DNA of 64,000 nt from Sphingomonas faeni (GCF_003053745.1 NZ_QAYE01000001.1:62001-126000), one strand, 5' to 3'. Positions 25,682-35,124 are shown, numbered from the stretch's first letter. Program-made: numbers and translations. The notes: generated by a model not told the origin, from the letters alone.

Positions 25682-26473
25682 TCAGCCCTTCCGCATATCC
25701 CGGCGCATCCGCTTGCGCAGCGCACCCGGCATCCACCGCGCCGCGAACGCCATGCGGTGCGCGGTCTTCCCCACGAAAGTGTGCACCTTGTCGCCGTGCA
25801 CCGCGGCCCAAGCCGCCTCCGCGACCTTGTCCACCCCGGTCAGTTCCAGCCCCGCACCCGTCACCGTCTCGCGGATCGAGTGGTTCGTGTTCCCCGCCGC
25901 GGAATCGAGCAGCGGCGTGTCGATGAAGCTCGGCACGATCGAGCGCACCTTGATGCCGTCCGCCGCCCATTCGCCGTCGAGCGCCTCGGTGATCGCGCGC
26001 ACGCCGAACTTGGTCGCGGAATAGGGCGCGAGCCCCGCCGAGCCATAGATCGCCGACGCCGACGCGGTGTTGAGCAGGCACGATCCCGGCGTCCGCTTCA
26101 GATACGCATGGCCGATCCGCGCCCCGTTCAGCGCGCCGACCAGGTTGATCGCGATCACCCGGTCGATCTCGGCGAAGTCGGTCTCCGCGAGCGGTCCGCC
26201 CGATCCGATCCCGGCGTTGTTGAACAGCACGTCGAGCCGCCCGCCGGTGGTCGCGACGAACGCATCGAGCGACGCCACCCACGCATCGCGGTCGCGCACG
26301 TCCATCTGATAGGTGCTGACCATGCCCGCGGGCAGCAGCGCGGCGGTCTCCGCAAGCCCAGCGACGTTGACGTCGGCGAGCCCGACGCGCCAGCCTTTCC
26401 GCGCGAACAGTATCGCGGTGGCGCGGCCGATCCCCGATCCGCCGCCGGTGATGAAAATGCCCTGCTGGCTCAT
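25682..26473 (-). CDS. Short-chain dehydrogenase/reductase (SDR)
   Basis: A 263-residue classical SDR. It shows the cofactor motif TGGGSGIG (about 9-16), the NNAG motif (about 88-91), the catalytic YSATK (about 153-157) preceded by the Ser of NTASAS, and a C-terminal substrate lobe. It should be an NAD(P)H-dependent oxidoreductase; the substrate is not predictable. The start at ATG 26473 is supported by immediate similarity and by the short divergent spacer to the ABC transporter gene. The basic C-terminus (RKRMRRDMRKG) is unusual but seen in some paralogs. A class C repeat begins five bases beyond the stop. Confidence 0.9.
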   Translation of the reverse strand: MSQQGIFITGGGSGIGRATAILFARKGWRVGLADVNVAGLAETAALLPAGMVSTYQMDVRDRDAWVASLDAFVATTGGRLDVLFNNAGIGSGGPLAETDFAEIDRVIAINLVGALNGARIGHAYLKRTPGSCLLNTASASAIYGSAGLAPYSATKFGVRAITEALDGEWAADGIKVRSIVPSFIDTPLLDSAAGNTNHSIRETVTGAGLELTGVDKVAEAAWAAVHGDKVHTFVGKTAHRMAFAARWMPGALRKRMRRDMRKG

Positions 26474-26497
26474 ACCCTCTCCATTTGATTTTCCGGT

Positions 26498-27295
26498 ATG
26501 TTTCCCGCATCCTGCGCGCAGATGCCAGACAATTCCCCAGCGCTCGCTTTCGAACGCGTCACCAAGAGATACCCTGGTTCTGGGGGCACGACGATTGCCG
26601 TCGACGGCGTTTCGCTGGAGATCGCGCGCGGCAGTTTCGTGGCGCTCGTCGGCACGTCCGGTTCGGGCAAGTCGACGCTGCTGAAGACGCTCAACCGCCT
26701 GGTCGAGCCGAGCGAAGGCCGCGTGACTATCGACGGTGCCGACGTCGCCGACGAGCCCGCCCCAGAACTCCGCCGCCGGATCGGCTACGTCTTCCAGAAT
26801 ATCGGCCTGTTCCCGCACATGACGATCGCCGAGAACATCGCGATCGGCCTGCGCATCGCCGGGCGCACGGATGAGGCCAAGGTCGGGGAACTGCTCGACC
26901 TCGTCGACCTGCCCCGCAACATTGCGAGCCGCATGCCCGACGCGCTCTCGGGCGGCCAGCGCCAGCGTGTCGGCATCGCCCGCGCGCTCGCACCCGGCGC
27001 GAAACTGCTGCTGCTCGACGAAGCGTTCGGCGCGCTCGACCCGGTCACGCGCGATGCGCTCGGCACGCGGATCCGCGAACTCCACGACCGGCTCGGGCTG
27101 ACCACCATCCTCGTCACGCACGACATGGCGGAGGCGCTGTTGCTCGCCGACCGCGTGCTGGTGATGAAGGCGGGACGGATCGTCGCCGACGCCACGCCCG
27201 CAGATCTCGTCGCCGGCAAGGGTGGCGACGATGCGCAGGCTCTGGTGCAGGTGCCGCGCGCGCAAGCCGAGCGCCTCCAGGCGCTGGTCGCATGA
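26498..27295 (+). CDS. Quaternary-amine/glycine-betaine-type ABC transporter ATP-binding protein
   Basis: A 265-residue ABC ATPase. It has Walker A GTSGSGKST (52-60), the Q-loop FQNIGLFPHMTI, signature LSGGQRQRVGIARAL and Walker B LLLLDEAFGALDP. The D/H loops and C-terminal region match OpuCA/OsmV/ProV-type importers but without CBS domains. The first Met is 26498; ATG 26522 is equally possible. Its stop overlaps the ATG of the permease/binding-protein fusion, so the two form one operon importing an osmoprotectant or choline-like solute. Confidence 0.9.
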   Translation: MFPASCAQMPDNSPALAFERVTKRYPGSGGTTIAVDGVSLEIARGSFVALVGTSGSGKSTLLKTLNRLVEPSEGRVTIDGADVADEPAPELRRRIGYVFQNIGLFPHMTIAENIAIGLRIAGRTDEAKVGELLDLVDLPRNIASRMPDALSGGQRQRVGIARALAPGAKLLLLDEAFGALDPVTRDALGTRIRELHDRLGLTTILVTHDMAEALLLADRVLVMKAGRIVADATPADLVAGKGGDDAQALVQVPRAQAERLQALVA

Positions 27296-28836
27296 GCGCC
27301 TTCCTAGACGCGCTCGGCCGCGTGCCGCCATTGCTCGCCAACCACGTCCTTCTCTCCGCGGCGGCGCTGCTGCTCGGCATCGCGATCAGCCTGCCGCTCG
27401 GCATCTGGTCCGCGCGCAACGCGACCGTGGCGAGCGTCTCGCTCGGCTTTGCGAGCCTCGTCCAGACGATCCCGAGCCTTGCGTTGCTCGCGCTATTCTA
27501 CCCGCTGCTGCTCAGCCTCTCCGCGCTGGTCGGCGGCGGCATCCCCGCGCTCGGCTTCCTCCCGTCGCTGATCGCGCTGACTCTGTACGCGCTGCTGCCG
27601 ATCCTGCGGAATGCGGTCGCGGGGCTGCACGGCATCGATCCCGCGGTGATCCAGGCGGCGGACGCGGTCGGCATGACGCCCGCGCAGAAACTGCGGCTGG
27701 TCGAGGCACCTCTGGTCGCGCCCGTGCTGATCGCCGGCATCCGCACCGCCGCGGTCTGGACGATCGGCGCCGCGACGCTGTCGACGACGGTCGGCCAGCC
27801 GAGCCTCGGCGACATGATCTTCGCGGGATTGCAGACGCAGAACTGGGCGCTGGTGCTCGCCGGCTGCGTGTCGGCGGCCGCGCTCGCACTGGCGGTCGAC
27901 GCGCTGATCGGGGCGATCGAATACGGCATCCGCTCGCGCCGCCGCTGGCTCTGGATCGCGAGCGCGGTGGTGCTGGTGTTGGGCACCGCGGCGGCGACCG
28001 CCCCGCTCTGGCCCAAGGGTGGCGCGGACCGCACCGTCGTGGTCGGCGCCAAGAATTTCGCCGAGCAATATATCCTCGCGCGGCTGATCGGCGACCGGCT
28101 CGAACAGGCCGGCTATACCGTCGAATATCGCGACGGCCTCGGCTCGGCGGTCGTCTTCGGCGCGCTCTCCAGCGGCGATATCGACGTCTATGTCGATTAC
28201 GCCGGGACGATCTGGGCGAACGAGATGAAGCGCAACGACGTCCCCGAACGCCCGGCGATGGTCGCCGCGATCGCCGATTGGGCCAGGCGCGAGCATCATG
28301 TCGGCCTGGTCGGATCGCTCGGGTTCGAGAACGCCTATGCCTTCGCGATGAAGGGCGACGCGGCGAAGTCCAAAGGCATCGCCAGCCTCGACGATCTGGT
28401 GAAGGCCGCGCCGGGCATGACGCTAGGCAGCGATCTCGAATTCCTCGAACGTCCCGAATGGGCCGCGGTGAAGCGCGCCTATCCGCTCCGCTTCGCCAAG
28501 ACGACGCCGTACAGCCCGACCTTCATGTACCGCGCGCTGGAGAGCGGCAACGTCGATGTCATCTCCGCCTTCTCGTCGGATGGCCGGATCGCGGCGGACG
28601 GGCTCACCGTGCTGACCGACCCGCGGCGTGCGATCCCAGGCTACGACGCGATCCTGATGGTCGCGCCGAAGCGGGCAGGGGACGCCAAGTTCCTCGCCGC
28701 GCTGAAGCCGATGGTCGGCCGCATTCCGGTCGAGGCGATGCGCGCCGCGAACTACCGGGTCGACCGCGATACCGACAAGCAGACCCCCGAGGCCGCGGCG
28801 AAATGGCTCGCCGCGAAGACCGGGCTTCAGGAATAG
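27292..28836 (+). CDS. ABC importer permease fused to its substrate-binding protein (OpuC/choline type)
   Basis: A 514-residue fusion. Residues 1-215 form a six-helix permease with the family EAA-like loop (HGIDPAVIQAADAVGMTPAQ). Residues about 240-514 are a QAT-type periplasmic binding domain starting at VVVGAKNFAEQYILARLIG, with aromatic/acidic ligand-pocket residues. Such fusions place the receptor on the outer face of the permease and are known for quaternary-amine importers. The start overlaps the ATPase stop (ATGA). The last 10 bases overlap the convergent TSUP gene. Confidence 0.9.
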   Translation: MSAFLDALGRVPPLLANHVLLSAAALLLGIAISLPLGIWSARNATVASVSLGFASLVQTIPSLALLALFYPLLLSLSALVGGGIPALGFLPSLIALTLYALLPILRNAVAGLHGIDPAVIQAADAVGMTPAQKLRLVEAPLVAPVLIAGIRTAAVWTIGAATLSTTVGQPSLGDMIFAGLQTQNWALVLAGCVSAAALALAVDALIGAIEYGIRSRRRWLWIASAVVLVLGTAAATAPLWPKGGADRTVVVGAKNFAEQYILARLIGDRLEQAGYTVEYRDGLGSAVVFGALSSGDIDVYVDYAGTIWANEMKRNDVPERPAMVAAIADWARREHHVGLVGSLGFENAYAFAMKGDAAKSKGIASLDDLVKAAPGMTLGSDLEFLERPEWAAVKRAYPLRFAKTTPYSPTFMYRALESGNVDVISAFSSDGRIAADGLTVLTDPRRAIPGYDAILMVAPKRAGDAKFLAALKPMVGRIPVEAMRAANYRVDRDTDKQTPEAAAKWLAAKTGLQE

Positions 28837-29585
28837 GCGCGGTAGAAGAACACGATCGTCGTCGCGATCGTCACCAGCAGCGTCCACACGCGGATCACCT
28901 GCGGCGACAGTAAAAGCCCGAGTTTCGCGCCGAAATGGCCGCCGACGATCCCGCCGATCAGCATCGGCACGCATAGCGCCCACACCACCATCCCGGTCGC
29001 GATGAAGATGATCGTCGCGGCGAGGTTGGCGACCGCCAGCATCAGCGTCCGCGGCGGCGCGAGCGTTGCCGGCGTCGCGCCCGACAGCAATCCCCATGCC
29101 GCAGTCAGCATCAGCCCGACGCCGCCGCCGAAATACCCGCCATACACACCCAGCAGCGCCTGCACCGCGACCAGCGACTTCGGCCCGATCTCGACACGCG
29201 ACCGGAGCCACAGCGATGCGCGCGTGCCGAACGCGATCGCCAGCGTCGCGAACAGCAGCAGCCACGGCACGATCAGGTCGAACGCGCGCGCCGACGTCGC
29301 CACCAGCAACAGGCTCCCGACCAGTCCGCCGACGAAGGTGATCCCGGCCATCGTCTTCATGCCGACGCCGGAGATCGGCTGGAGCCCGTGGCGATACGCC
29401 CACGCACTCGCCATCGCGCCGGGCTGGAGCGAGACGTTGCTGGTCGCGTTGGCGAAGGTCGACGGCACGCCGAGTCCGATCAGCGTCGGCATCGTCGCGA
29501 AGCTGCCACCGCCCGCCAGCGCGTTCATCGCACCGCCAAGAACCCCAGCCCCTGCCGCCAGCGCGACCGCAGTCCACTCAAGCAA
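28827..29585 (-). CDS. TSUP-family (TauE/SafE) membrane permease
   Basis: A 252-residue polytopic protein with about eight helices and the family N-terminal pattern [20 protein letters not shown] plus the half-repeat [17 protein letters not shown] proteins export or import sulfite, sulfonates or other small organic anions; the solute here is unknown. It starts at TTG 29585, which overlaps the rlmN stop by eight bases, implying translational coupling with rlmN. The distal end overlaps the ABC fusion gene convergently. Confidence 0.86.
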   Translation of the reverse strand: MLEWTAVALAAGAGVLGGAMNALAGGGSFATMPTLIGLGVPSTFANATSNVSLQPGAMASAWAYRHGLQPISGVGMKTMAGITFVGGLVGSLLLVATSARAFDLIVPWLLLFATLAIAFGTRASLWLRSRVEIGPKSLVAVQALLGVYGGYFGGGVGLMLTAAWGLLSGATPATLAPPRTLMLAVANLAATIIFIATGMVVWALCVPMLIGGIVGGHFGAKLGLLLSPQVIRVWTLLVTIATTIVFFYRAYS

Positions 29586-30783
29586 AAGCGTCGGACTCGG
29601 CGGCGGCCTCGCGATCGATCTGCGCGCGGCTCTTCTTCTCCGACGCGGTCTTCAGCTGCCCGCACGCCGCATCGATGTCGCGTCCGCGCGGCGTCCGCAC
29701 CGGTGCCGAGATTCCCGCGCCGAACACGATGCTGGAGAACGACTTGATCCGCTCGGGCGTCGAACACTCGTACTGCGCGCCCGGCCACGGGTTGAACGGA
29801 ATGAGGTTTACCTTCGCCGGCAGCTCGTACTTCCGCAGCAACCGCACCAGCTCGCGCGCGTCGTCGTCGGAGTCGTTCTTATCCTTCAGCATCACATATT
29901 CGAACGTGATGCGGCGCGCGTTGTTCGTGCCCGGATAATCCGCGCACGCCTGCAACAATTCCTCGATGCCGTATTTCCGGTTGAGCGGCACGATCTCGTC
30001 GCGCACTTCCTTGGTGACCGCGTGCAGCGACACGGCCAGGTTCACGCCGATCTCGGCCCCCGCCCGCGCCATCATCGGCACCACGCCCGACGTCGACAAC
30101 GTGATCCGGCGGCGGCTGAGCGCGAGCCCCGCACCGTCCATCACCAGCTTCAACGCGTCGCGGACGTTCTCGAAATTATACAGCGGCTCGCCCATCCCCA
30201 TCATCACGATGTTGGTGAGCATGCGGCCCTCGGGCTGGCTCGGCCATTCGCCGAGCGAATCGCGCGCGAGCATCACCTGGCCGACGATCTCGGCGGGCGT
30301 CAAATTGCGCACCAACCGCATCGTGCCGGTATGGCAGAAGGTGCAGTTGAGCGTGCAGCCGACCTGGCTCGACACGCACAACGTGCCGCGATCCGCGTCG
30401 GGGATGAACACCATCTCGTAATCCTGCGCGTCGTCCGACCGCAGCAGCCACTTCCGCGTGCCGTCGGTCGACACCTGTGCCTCGACCACATTGGGCCGGC
30501 TGATCACGAAGCGCTGCTCGAGCCACGGGTGCATCGTCTTCGAGATGTCGGTCATCGCCGAGAACTCGGTCGCGCCGCGATTATAGATCCAGTGCCACAG
30601 CTGTTTCGCGCGCAGCTTGGCCTGCTTCTCCTCGAGCTGCGACGTCTCCAGCGCCATCCGCAGGTCGGCAAGCGACAGCCCGAGCAGGTCGATCCGCCCA
30701 TCGCTGCGCGGCACGAAGCTGCGGGGAACGGGCACGGGATCGATGTGCCCCGGAATGGGCATGAGGTTCGCGGCGGTCTGCAT
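29578..30783 (-). CDS. rlmN: Dual-specificity 23S rRNA A2503 / tRNA A37 C2-methyltransferase RlmN
   Basis: A 401-residue radical SAM enzyme. The cluster motif CTLNCTFC has Cys143, Cys147 and Cys150. The [10 protein letters not shown] loop, the [18 protein letters not shown] segment and the C-terminal catalytic Cys in DIDAACGQL (about 375) are all present. It methylates position 2 of adenine in rRNA and some tRNAs. The start at 30783 keeps the N-terminal HhH-like region. A class D palindrome lies about 70 bp upstream. Confidence 0.96.
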   Translation of the reverse strand: MQTAANLMPIPGHIDPVPVPRSFVPRSDGRIDLLGLSLADLRMALETSQLEEKQAKLRAKQLWHWIYNRGATEFSAMTDISKTMHPWLEQRFVISRPNVVEAQVSTDGTRKWLLRSDDAQDYEMVFIPDADRGTLCVSSQVGCTLNCTFCHTGTMRLVRNLTPAEIVGQVMLARDSLGEWPSQPEGRMLTNIVMMGMGEPLYNFENVRDALKLVMDGAGLALSRRRITLSTSGVVPMMARAGAEIGVNLAVSLHAVTKEVRDEIVPLNRKYGIEELLQACADYPGTNNARRITFEYVMLKDKNDSDDDARELVRLLRKYELPAKVNLIPFNPWPGAQYECSTPERIKSFSSIVFGAGISAPVRTPRGRDIDAACGQLKTASEKKSRAQIDREAAAESDAFA

Positions 30784-30854
30784 GCGCGAGCCCGTAGCGG
30801 AATTTTCGTGATTTTTCTACTGGCTGCGGGAAGGGGGCGGTAGACACCCTTCTG

Positions 30855-30978
30855 ATCCTCCCCTGCAAGGGGGAGGTGGCAGGCGTAGCCTGACGGAGGG
30901 GGAGGCCCGCGCTCACGTTCGTTCCGTGTCCTCCCCCTCCGTCACCTGCGGCGACACCTCCCCCTTGCGGGGGAGGAT
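30855..30978. repeat. Palindromic repeat, class D
   Basis: A 124-bp inverted repeat. The outer arms ATCCTCCCCTGCAAGGGGGAGG and CCTCCCCCTTGCGGGGGAGGAT each fold on themselves. The inner parts TGACGGAGGGGGAGG and TCCTCCCCCTCCGTCA are complementary. Only one copy was seen in this window. It fills most of the gap between rlmN and the IalB-like gene. Confidence 0.82.
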
Positions 30979-31027
30979 CGTAAAGGTTCGTTCGGATCGT
31001 CTATTGGAAACGCGGAGCCGCAAAACG

Positions 31028-31498
31028 TCACTCCCCGCTACACGCCAACACAGCCGCATCGACCGCCGTTGCCGCCCCCGACAGCGCATACACATCGACG
31101 AACGGCCGCCCACCAACACCGACCGCCTCGACACTCATGCTCCGCCCCGACCGCATCGCCGCGACGATCGCGCGATCGCTCGGCGCATCGCCAGCCCAGG
31201 CATCCAAGCCGTTCGCCACCAGCGCGAATCGCCGCTCGCCGATGGTCAGCGTCACCCCCGCCGACCGATCCCGCTCGCGACTGAGCCGCACATACAAGGA
31301 CGCGCGCAAACCCCGCTTCGGCCACGTCGCAACGCTGGCAAACCCCGAAGCACGCCCCCCCGCCATCACCGGCCGCGCAATCGCGTAACACCGCGCTGGC
31401 GTAGCGTCCCGGAACGCACCCCATCCCTGGTAGACGCCGATCGTGTCACGCGCCGCTACCGGAGCAGCAATCGCAAACACCCCCACCGCCAAAACCAA
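31028..31498 (-). CDS. IalB-like small exported protein; start codon obscured by an adjacent palindrome
   Basis: A protein of about 156 residues. The N-terminal hydrophobic segment LVLAVGVFAIAAPVAA is a signal peptide, then RDTIGVYQGWGAFRD and a two-Cys beta-rich domain (RCYAIA and LACSGE). This resembles invasion-associated locus B family proteins; the role is unknown. No ATG is available. TTG 31498 or GTG 31483 could serve, and a class C palindrome begins only 13 bp upstream of 31498, inside the same open frame. The palindrome may have displaced the original start or ribosome site. Confidence 0.65.
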   Translation of the reverse strand: MVLAVGVFAIAAPVAARDTIGVYQGWGAFRDATPARCYAIARPVMAGGRASGFASVATWPKRGLRASLYVRLSRERDRSAGVTLTIGERRFALVANGLDAWAGDAPSDRAIVAAMRSGRSMSVEAVGVGGRPFVDVYALSGAATAVDAAVLACSGE

Positions 31499-31510
31499 AC
31501 GCCACAGAAC

Positions 31511-31618
31511 CCCCCTCCCTGGAAGGGAGGGGCAGGGGGTGGGTAGGTCGGCTCGAGTCTCATCGGTTCGAACACGCGGAAGCCGACCCACCCCCAACCC
31601 CTCCCTTCCAGGGAGGGG
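31511..31618. repeat. Palindromic repeat, class C, copy 2
   Basis: A 108-bp inverted repeat with the same arms as the copy at 25570-25677 (CCCCTCCCTGGAAGGGAGGGG and GTGGGTAGGTCGGCT, with complements). The reading frame of the downstream IalB-like gene runs through it as LPGREG- and SLPGRG-like peptides. Confidence 0.88.
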
Positions 31619-31665
31619 CGCAGAAGTCCGCAACCCCGATGGGAGTCCTTCGCCCCGGCTCCAAC

Positions 31666-32349
31666 TCACGCCGGAGCGAACCCCGTACCCAGATGCGGCA
31701 CCGTCGCGCGTCCGTTCTCGACCAGCGTAACGGACCCTTGCGGCAACCCCTTCGCAACCGGCGCGCCGAGCACAGGATCGATCGCCGCACCGGTCATCAC
31801 GCCGAGCATCACCCGACTCGAAATCCCGTGCATGATCACCAGCCGATCGCCTGGATCCTCCGCCGTATCCACCAGCCACCCGCCGACTCGTGCCGCGATC
31901 TCCGCATAGGTCTCGCCATCGGGCGAAGGCTTCAACGTCCCACCCGGCAGCATCACCGGCCCGACCTCGTCGACGACGTCCGCATAATAGCGCCCGCCCC
32001 ACGACCCCATGTGGATCTCGACCAACCGCGGATCGGTCCGCGCATCATGCCAGTCCAGTTCCAGGTGCTCGCAGATCACCGCCAACGTCTGCAACGCGCG
32101 CCCGGTCGGCGAGGACCACAGGGTCAGCGCTGGCTTAACGCCCAGCACACCACGCAACGCCCGCCCAAGCTCGTCCGCCTGTGCGAACCCAGCGCGCGTG
32201 AGCGGCGTATGCGCCGCATCCCCCTGCAACCGATGCGCCGCATTGAACACGGTTTCGCCGTGCCGCGCGACGAAATCGCGACCTTTCCGTAGGGCCGGAA
32301 TGTCGGTTGATCGGGCGTCCACTTCACCCTGCCGTTGGCTTGGAATCAT
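31666..32349 (-). CDS. Histidine phosphatase family protein (phosphoglycerate-mutase fold)
   Basis: A 227-residue protein. The catalytic ARHGETVFN (about 28-36), the LWSSPTGRALQT block with the second catalytic Arg, LVEIHMGSWGG and a C-terminal MHGISS with the second His identify the branch 1 histidine phosphatases (PhoE/GpmB-like). It probably dephosphorylates a small metabolite. Residues before about 22 are poorly conserved, so translation may begin inside the frame. The substrate is unknown. Confidence 0.88.
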   Translation of the reverse strand: MIPSQRQGEVDARSTDIPALRKGRDFVARHGETVFNAAHRLQGDAAHTPLTRAGFAQADELGRALRGVLGVKPALTLWSSPTGRALQTLAVICEHLELDWHDARTDPRLVEIHMGSWGGRYYADVVDEVGPVMLPGGTLKPSPDGETYAEIAARVGGWLVDTAEDPGDRLVIMHGISSRVMLGVMTGAAIDPVLGAPVAKGLPQGSVTLVENGRATVPHLGTGFAPA

Positions 32350-32490
32350 GGCCCGCGTTTCAACCCCCTGTGGCGCAAAAGCAACGGATTTCCGCGTTTA
32401 TCTGGGGTTCATGCAACGCCCGCGCGGTTGGTCCATTGGAGCGGTCCGCCCCGCGTTTTGGGGCGACAGATCAGTAAAGGAGTAACCCCA

Positions 32491-33144
32491 ATGCGTACGC
32501 TTATCGCCGTCTCGCTGCTCGCCACCACCGCAGTCGCAGCACCCGCCCTCGCGCAGACCAACCCGACCTTCACCGGCCCCCGTGTCGAGGCCACGCTTGG
32601 CTACGACCACACCGGCGCCGGCAGCAGCGTGTCCAACAACAACGGGCGCGATGACCAGAAGATCGACGGCCTGCTGTACGGCGGCGGCATCGGCTACGAC
32701 ATCGCGACCTCGGACAACATCGTGCTCGGTGCCGAAGCCGAACTGACCGGCTCGACCGCGAAGAGCGACCGCAACGATTACACCAGCGACTTCGGCTATG
32801 GCCGCGTCAAGCAGGGCCGCGACATCTATGTCGGCGCGCGCGCGGGCTATGTCGTCGCACCGACGACGATGCTGTACGTCAAGGGCGGCTACACCAACTC
32901 GAAGCTCGAAGTGCTCGCCGGCAGCACCAGCCAGACCACCGACAATAATTTCAAGCTCGACGGCTGGCGCGTCGGTGCGGGCGCCGAGCACGCGATGGGC
33001 CCGAACAGCTACGCCAAGCTCGAATATCGTTATTCGAACTATGAGCGCGGCAACATCGACTATGCGACCGGCGGCACCAGCAGCCGCTTCGACGTCGATA
33101 CCGACCGCCATCAGGTCGTGGCGAGCTACGGCTTCCGCTTCTGA
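32491..33144 (+). CDS. Outer-membrane beta-barrel protein (OmpA-like / opacity-type porin fold)
   Basis: A 217-residue protein starting at ATG 32491 after a strong AAAGGAGT site. The signal peptide ends ALAQ, and the mature part is an eight-stranded barrel pattern (VEATLGYDH, YGGGIGYDI, GARAGYVVAP, AKLEYRYSNYE) ending in the classic C-terminal Phe (VVASYGFRF). Proteins of this type are abundant, small outer-membrane barrels with a structural role. A terminator at 33177 follows. Confidence 0.9.
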   Translation: MRTLIAVSLLATTAVAAPALAQTNPTFTGPRVEATLGYDHTGAGSSVSNNNGRDDQKIDGLLYGGGIGYDIATSDNIVLGAEAELTGSTAKSDRNDYTSDFGYGRVKQGRDIYVGARAGYVVAPTTMLYVKGGYTNSKLEVLAGSTSQTTDNNFKLDGWRVGAGAEHAMGPNSYAKLEYRYSNYERGNIDYATGGTSSRFDVDTDRHQVVASYGFRF

Positions 33145-33176
33145 TCGCTTTAACGCGACGTTTACCGTGATCAAAG

Positions 33177-33208
33177 AAGGGTCGGGGCGCTTGCTCCGAC
33201 CCTTTGTT
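33177..33208 (+). terminator. Intrinsic terminator after the outer-membrane protein gene
   Basis: A stem AAGGGTCGGGGC pairs with GCTCCGACCCTT (12 bp with one G-U) around a four-base loop, followed by TTGTTGTTG. It lies 33 bp after the stop. Confidence 0.82.
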
Positions 33209-33274
33209 GTTGGGTAAGCCATCTGCGGATTGCCCCCAGCCCCGAGTCCGGCTGCGGTGGCGGGGGGAATTACG

Positions 33275-34393
33275 ATGAAGGCGACGATCGAACGCGCAAC
33301 GCTCCTCAAGGGGCTGAGCCATGTCCAGTCCGTGGTGGAGCGGCGCAACACCATCCCCATCCTGTCGAACGTGCTGATCGAGGCGACCGCCGAGGGCACG
33401 CTCAAGCTGATGGCGACCGACCTTGATCTCCAGATCAACGAATCGATCGCCGCCGCAGTCGATCAGCCCGGCGCGACCACGGTGTCCGCGCACACGCTGT
33501 TCGACATCGCGCGCAAGCTTCCCGAGGGATCTCAAGTCCAGCTCGCCGCGTCGGAAGGCCGGATGAGCATCGTCGCAGGCCGCGCGCGCTTCTCGCTCGG
33601 CACGCTGCCGCGCGACGATTTCCCGGTGATCGCCGAGGGCGAACTGCCGACCCAGTTCGAACTGCCCGCCGAGACTCTCAAGCAGATCATCGACAAGACG
33701 CGCTTCGCGATCTCGACCGAAGAGACGCGTTATTATCTCAACGGCATTTTCCTGCACGTGGCGGACGGCGACAGCTCGAACCCGGTGCTGAAGGCCGCCG
33801 CGACCGACGGCCACCGTCTCGCGCGCGTCACGCTGCCGCGTCCCGAGGGTGCCGAATCGATGCCCGACGTGATCGTGCCGCGCAAATGCATCGGTGAGTT
33901 GCGCAAACTGCTCGACGAGGTCGACGGTTCGGTCGGCGTCTCGCTGTCGCCGACCAAGATCCGTTTCGACCTCGGCCAGGCGATCCTGACCTCGAAGCTG
34001 ATCGACGGCACGTTCCCCGATTACAGCCGCGTGATCCCGACCGGCAACGACAAGATCCTCAAGATCGACCCGAAGAGCTTCATGGAAGGCGTCGACCGCG
34101 TCTCCACCATCGCCACGGAGAAGACGCGCGCCGTGAAGATGGCGCTCGACCGCGACAAGATCACGTTGTCCGTCACATCGCCCGAAAACGGCACCGCCGC
34201 GGAGGAAGTCCCCGGCGATTACGTCGCGCTCCCGTTCGAGATCGGCTTCAACAGCCGTTATCTGATGGACATCCTCGCGCAGATCGACGGCGACATGGTC
34301 GAGGTGCATCTTGCCGACGCCGCCGCCCCGACGCTGATCCGCGAAAACGACAAGTCGCCCGCGTTGTATGTGCTGATGCCGATGCGCGTGTGA
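33275..34393 (+). CDS. dnaN: DNA polymerase III beta sliding clamp
   Basis: A 372-residue protein starting MKATIERATLLKGLSHVQSV, with the three repeated clamp domains and the conserved RNTIPILSNV, TDGHRLA and C-terminal VLMPMRV hydrophobic-pocket segment. It forms the ring that holds polymerase III on DNA. It is separated from recF by the vapBC-like pair and coq4; dnaA is not in this window. Confidence 0.98.
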   Translation: MKATIERATLLKGLSHVQSVVERRNTIPILSNVLIEATAEGTLKLMATDLDLQINESIAAAVDQPGATTVSAHTLFDIARKLPEGSQVQLAASEGRMSIVAGRARFSLGTLPRDDFPVIAEGELPTQFELPAETLKQIIDKTRFAISTEETRYYLNGIFLHVADGDSSNPVLKAAATDGHRLARVTLPRPEGAESMPDVIVPRKCIGELRKLLDEVDGSVGVSLSPTKIRFDLGQAILTSKLIDGTFPDYSRVIPTGNDKILKIDPKSFMEGVDRVSTIATEKTRAVKMALDRDKITLSVTSPENGTAAEEVPGDYVALPFEIGFNSRYLMDILAQIDGDMVEVHLADAAAPTLIRENDKSPALYVLMPMRV

Positions 34394-34447
34394 TTCGGTC
34401 TGCCTGTCGCGCCATGGTATAGCGGTGCGACAGGCAGGAACCGGACC

Positions 34448-34699
34448 ATGGACTCGATCAACATCGCGGATCTGAAAGACGAACTAGGCACGCTGATCGA
34501 CCGACTCGAAGCTGGCGAGGCCGTGCAGATCACGCGCAATGGCCAACCCTTTGCCCGCGTGACCCCCGAGGCACCGCCGCTCCCGCGCCGCAAGCCCATC
34601 GACGTCAGCGCGCTCGAAGCGTTGGCGAAGTCGCTGCCTTACGATCCAACATCTGCACGTGACCTCGTCCGGCAGATGCGTAACGATTCGCGGTATTGA
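34448..34699 (+). CDS. vapB: Antitoxin of a VapBC-type pair (Phd/YefM-like)
   Basis: An 83-residue protein. The N-terminal ADLKDELGTLIDRLEAGEAVQI followed by TRNGQPFARV is the Phd/YefM DNA-binding fold used by many antitoxins. The C-terminal half (LPYDPTSARDLVRQMRND) would wrap the toxin. The stop overlaps the toxin start (TTGA), typical of toxin-antitoxin coupling. It is probably autoregulatory through its own promoter in the 54-bp gap after dnaN. Confidence 0.85.
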   Translation: MDSINIADLKDELGTLIDRLEAGEAVQITRNGQPFARVTPEAPPLPRRKPIDVSALEALAKSLPYDPTSARDLVRQMRNDSRY

Positions 34700-35124
34700 C
34701 CCTCTACTGCGACACGGCGGTGGTGGTGTCGGCCTTCACCGCCGAGGCGCAAAGCGAGGACGTACGCGCGTGGCTATCGCGACGGTCTGATACTCTGGCG
34801 GTCAGCCATTGGGTCGTCACCGAGTTCTCCGGTGCGCTTGCGATGAAACGGCGATTGGGCGTCATCGACACCGCTGGTTGGAACGGTGTGATGAAGGCGT
34901 GGCAACGATTTTGCGCCGGAGAACTTCACGTAGAGCCACTCACCGAAACCGATTTTGCGTTGGCGGCAACGTTGCTCGATCGCGGTGATCTGAAGCTGCG
35001 CTCCGGAGACGCCCTTCACCTCGCGATCGTCGTCGCGCGCGGTTGGTCCTTAGCGACGCTCGATCACGACCTTGCGCAAGCGGCCACGCAAATGCGCGTC
35101 GACGTAGATACCGTCCTCGATTGA
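34696..35124 (+). CDS. vapC: VapC-type PIN-domain toxin ribonuclease
   Basis: A 142-residue PIN domain with the four acidic catalytic residues visible: Asp6 (YCDTAVV), Glu43 (VVTEFSGA), Asp105 (SGDALHLA) and Asp123 (TLDHDLA). Such toxins cleave tRNA or rRNA when free of antitoxin. The start is TTG 34696, overlapping the antitoxin stop; the low-efficiency codon would keep toxin below antitoxin. The pair lies between dnaN and coq4. Confidence 0.88.
   Translation: MTLYCDTAVVVSAFTAEAQSEDVRAWLSRRSDTLAVSHWVVTEFSGALAMKRRLGVIDTAGWNGVMKAWQRFCAGELHVEPLTETDFALAATLLDRGDLKLRSGDALHLAIVVARGWSLATLDHDLAQAATQMRVDVDTVLD

Noticed and set aside
34696..35124. Homing or group I intron endonuclease
   Set aside because: The pair has a PIN domain and a Phd-like antitoxin with overlapping stop and start, which fits a toxin-antitoxin pair instead.
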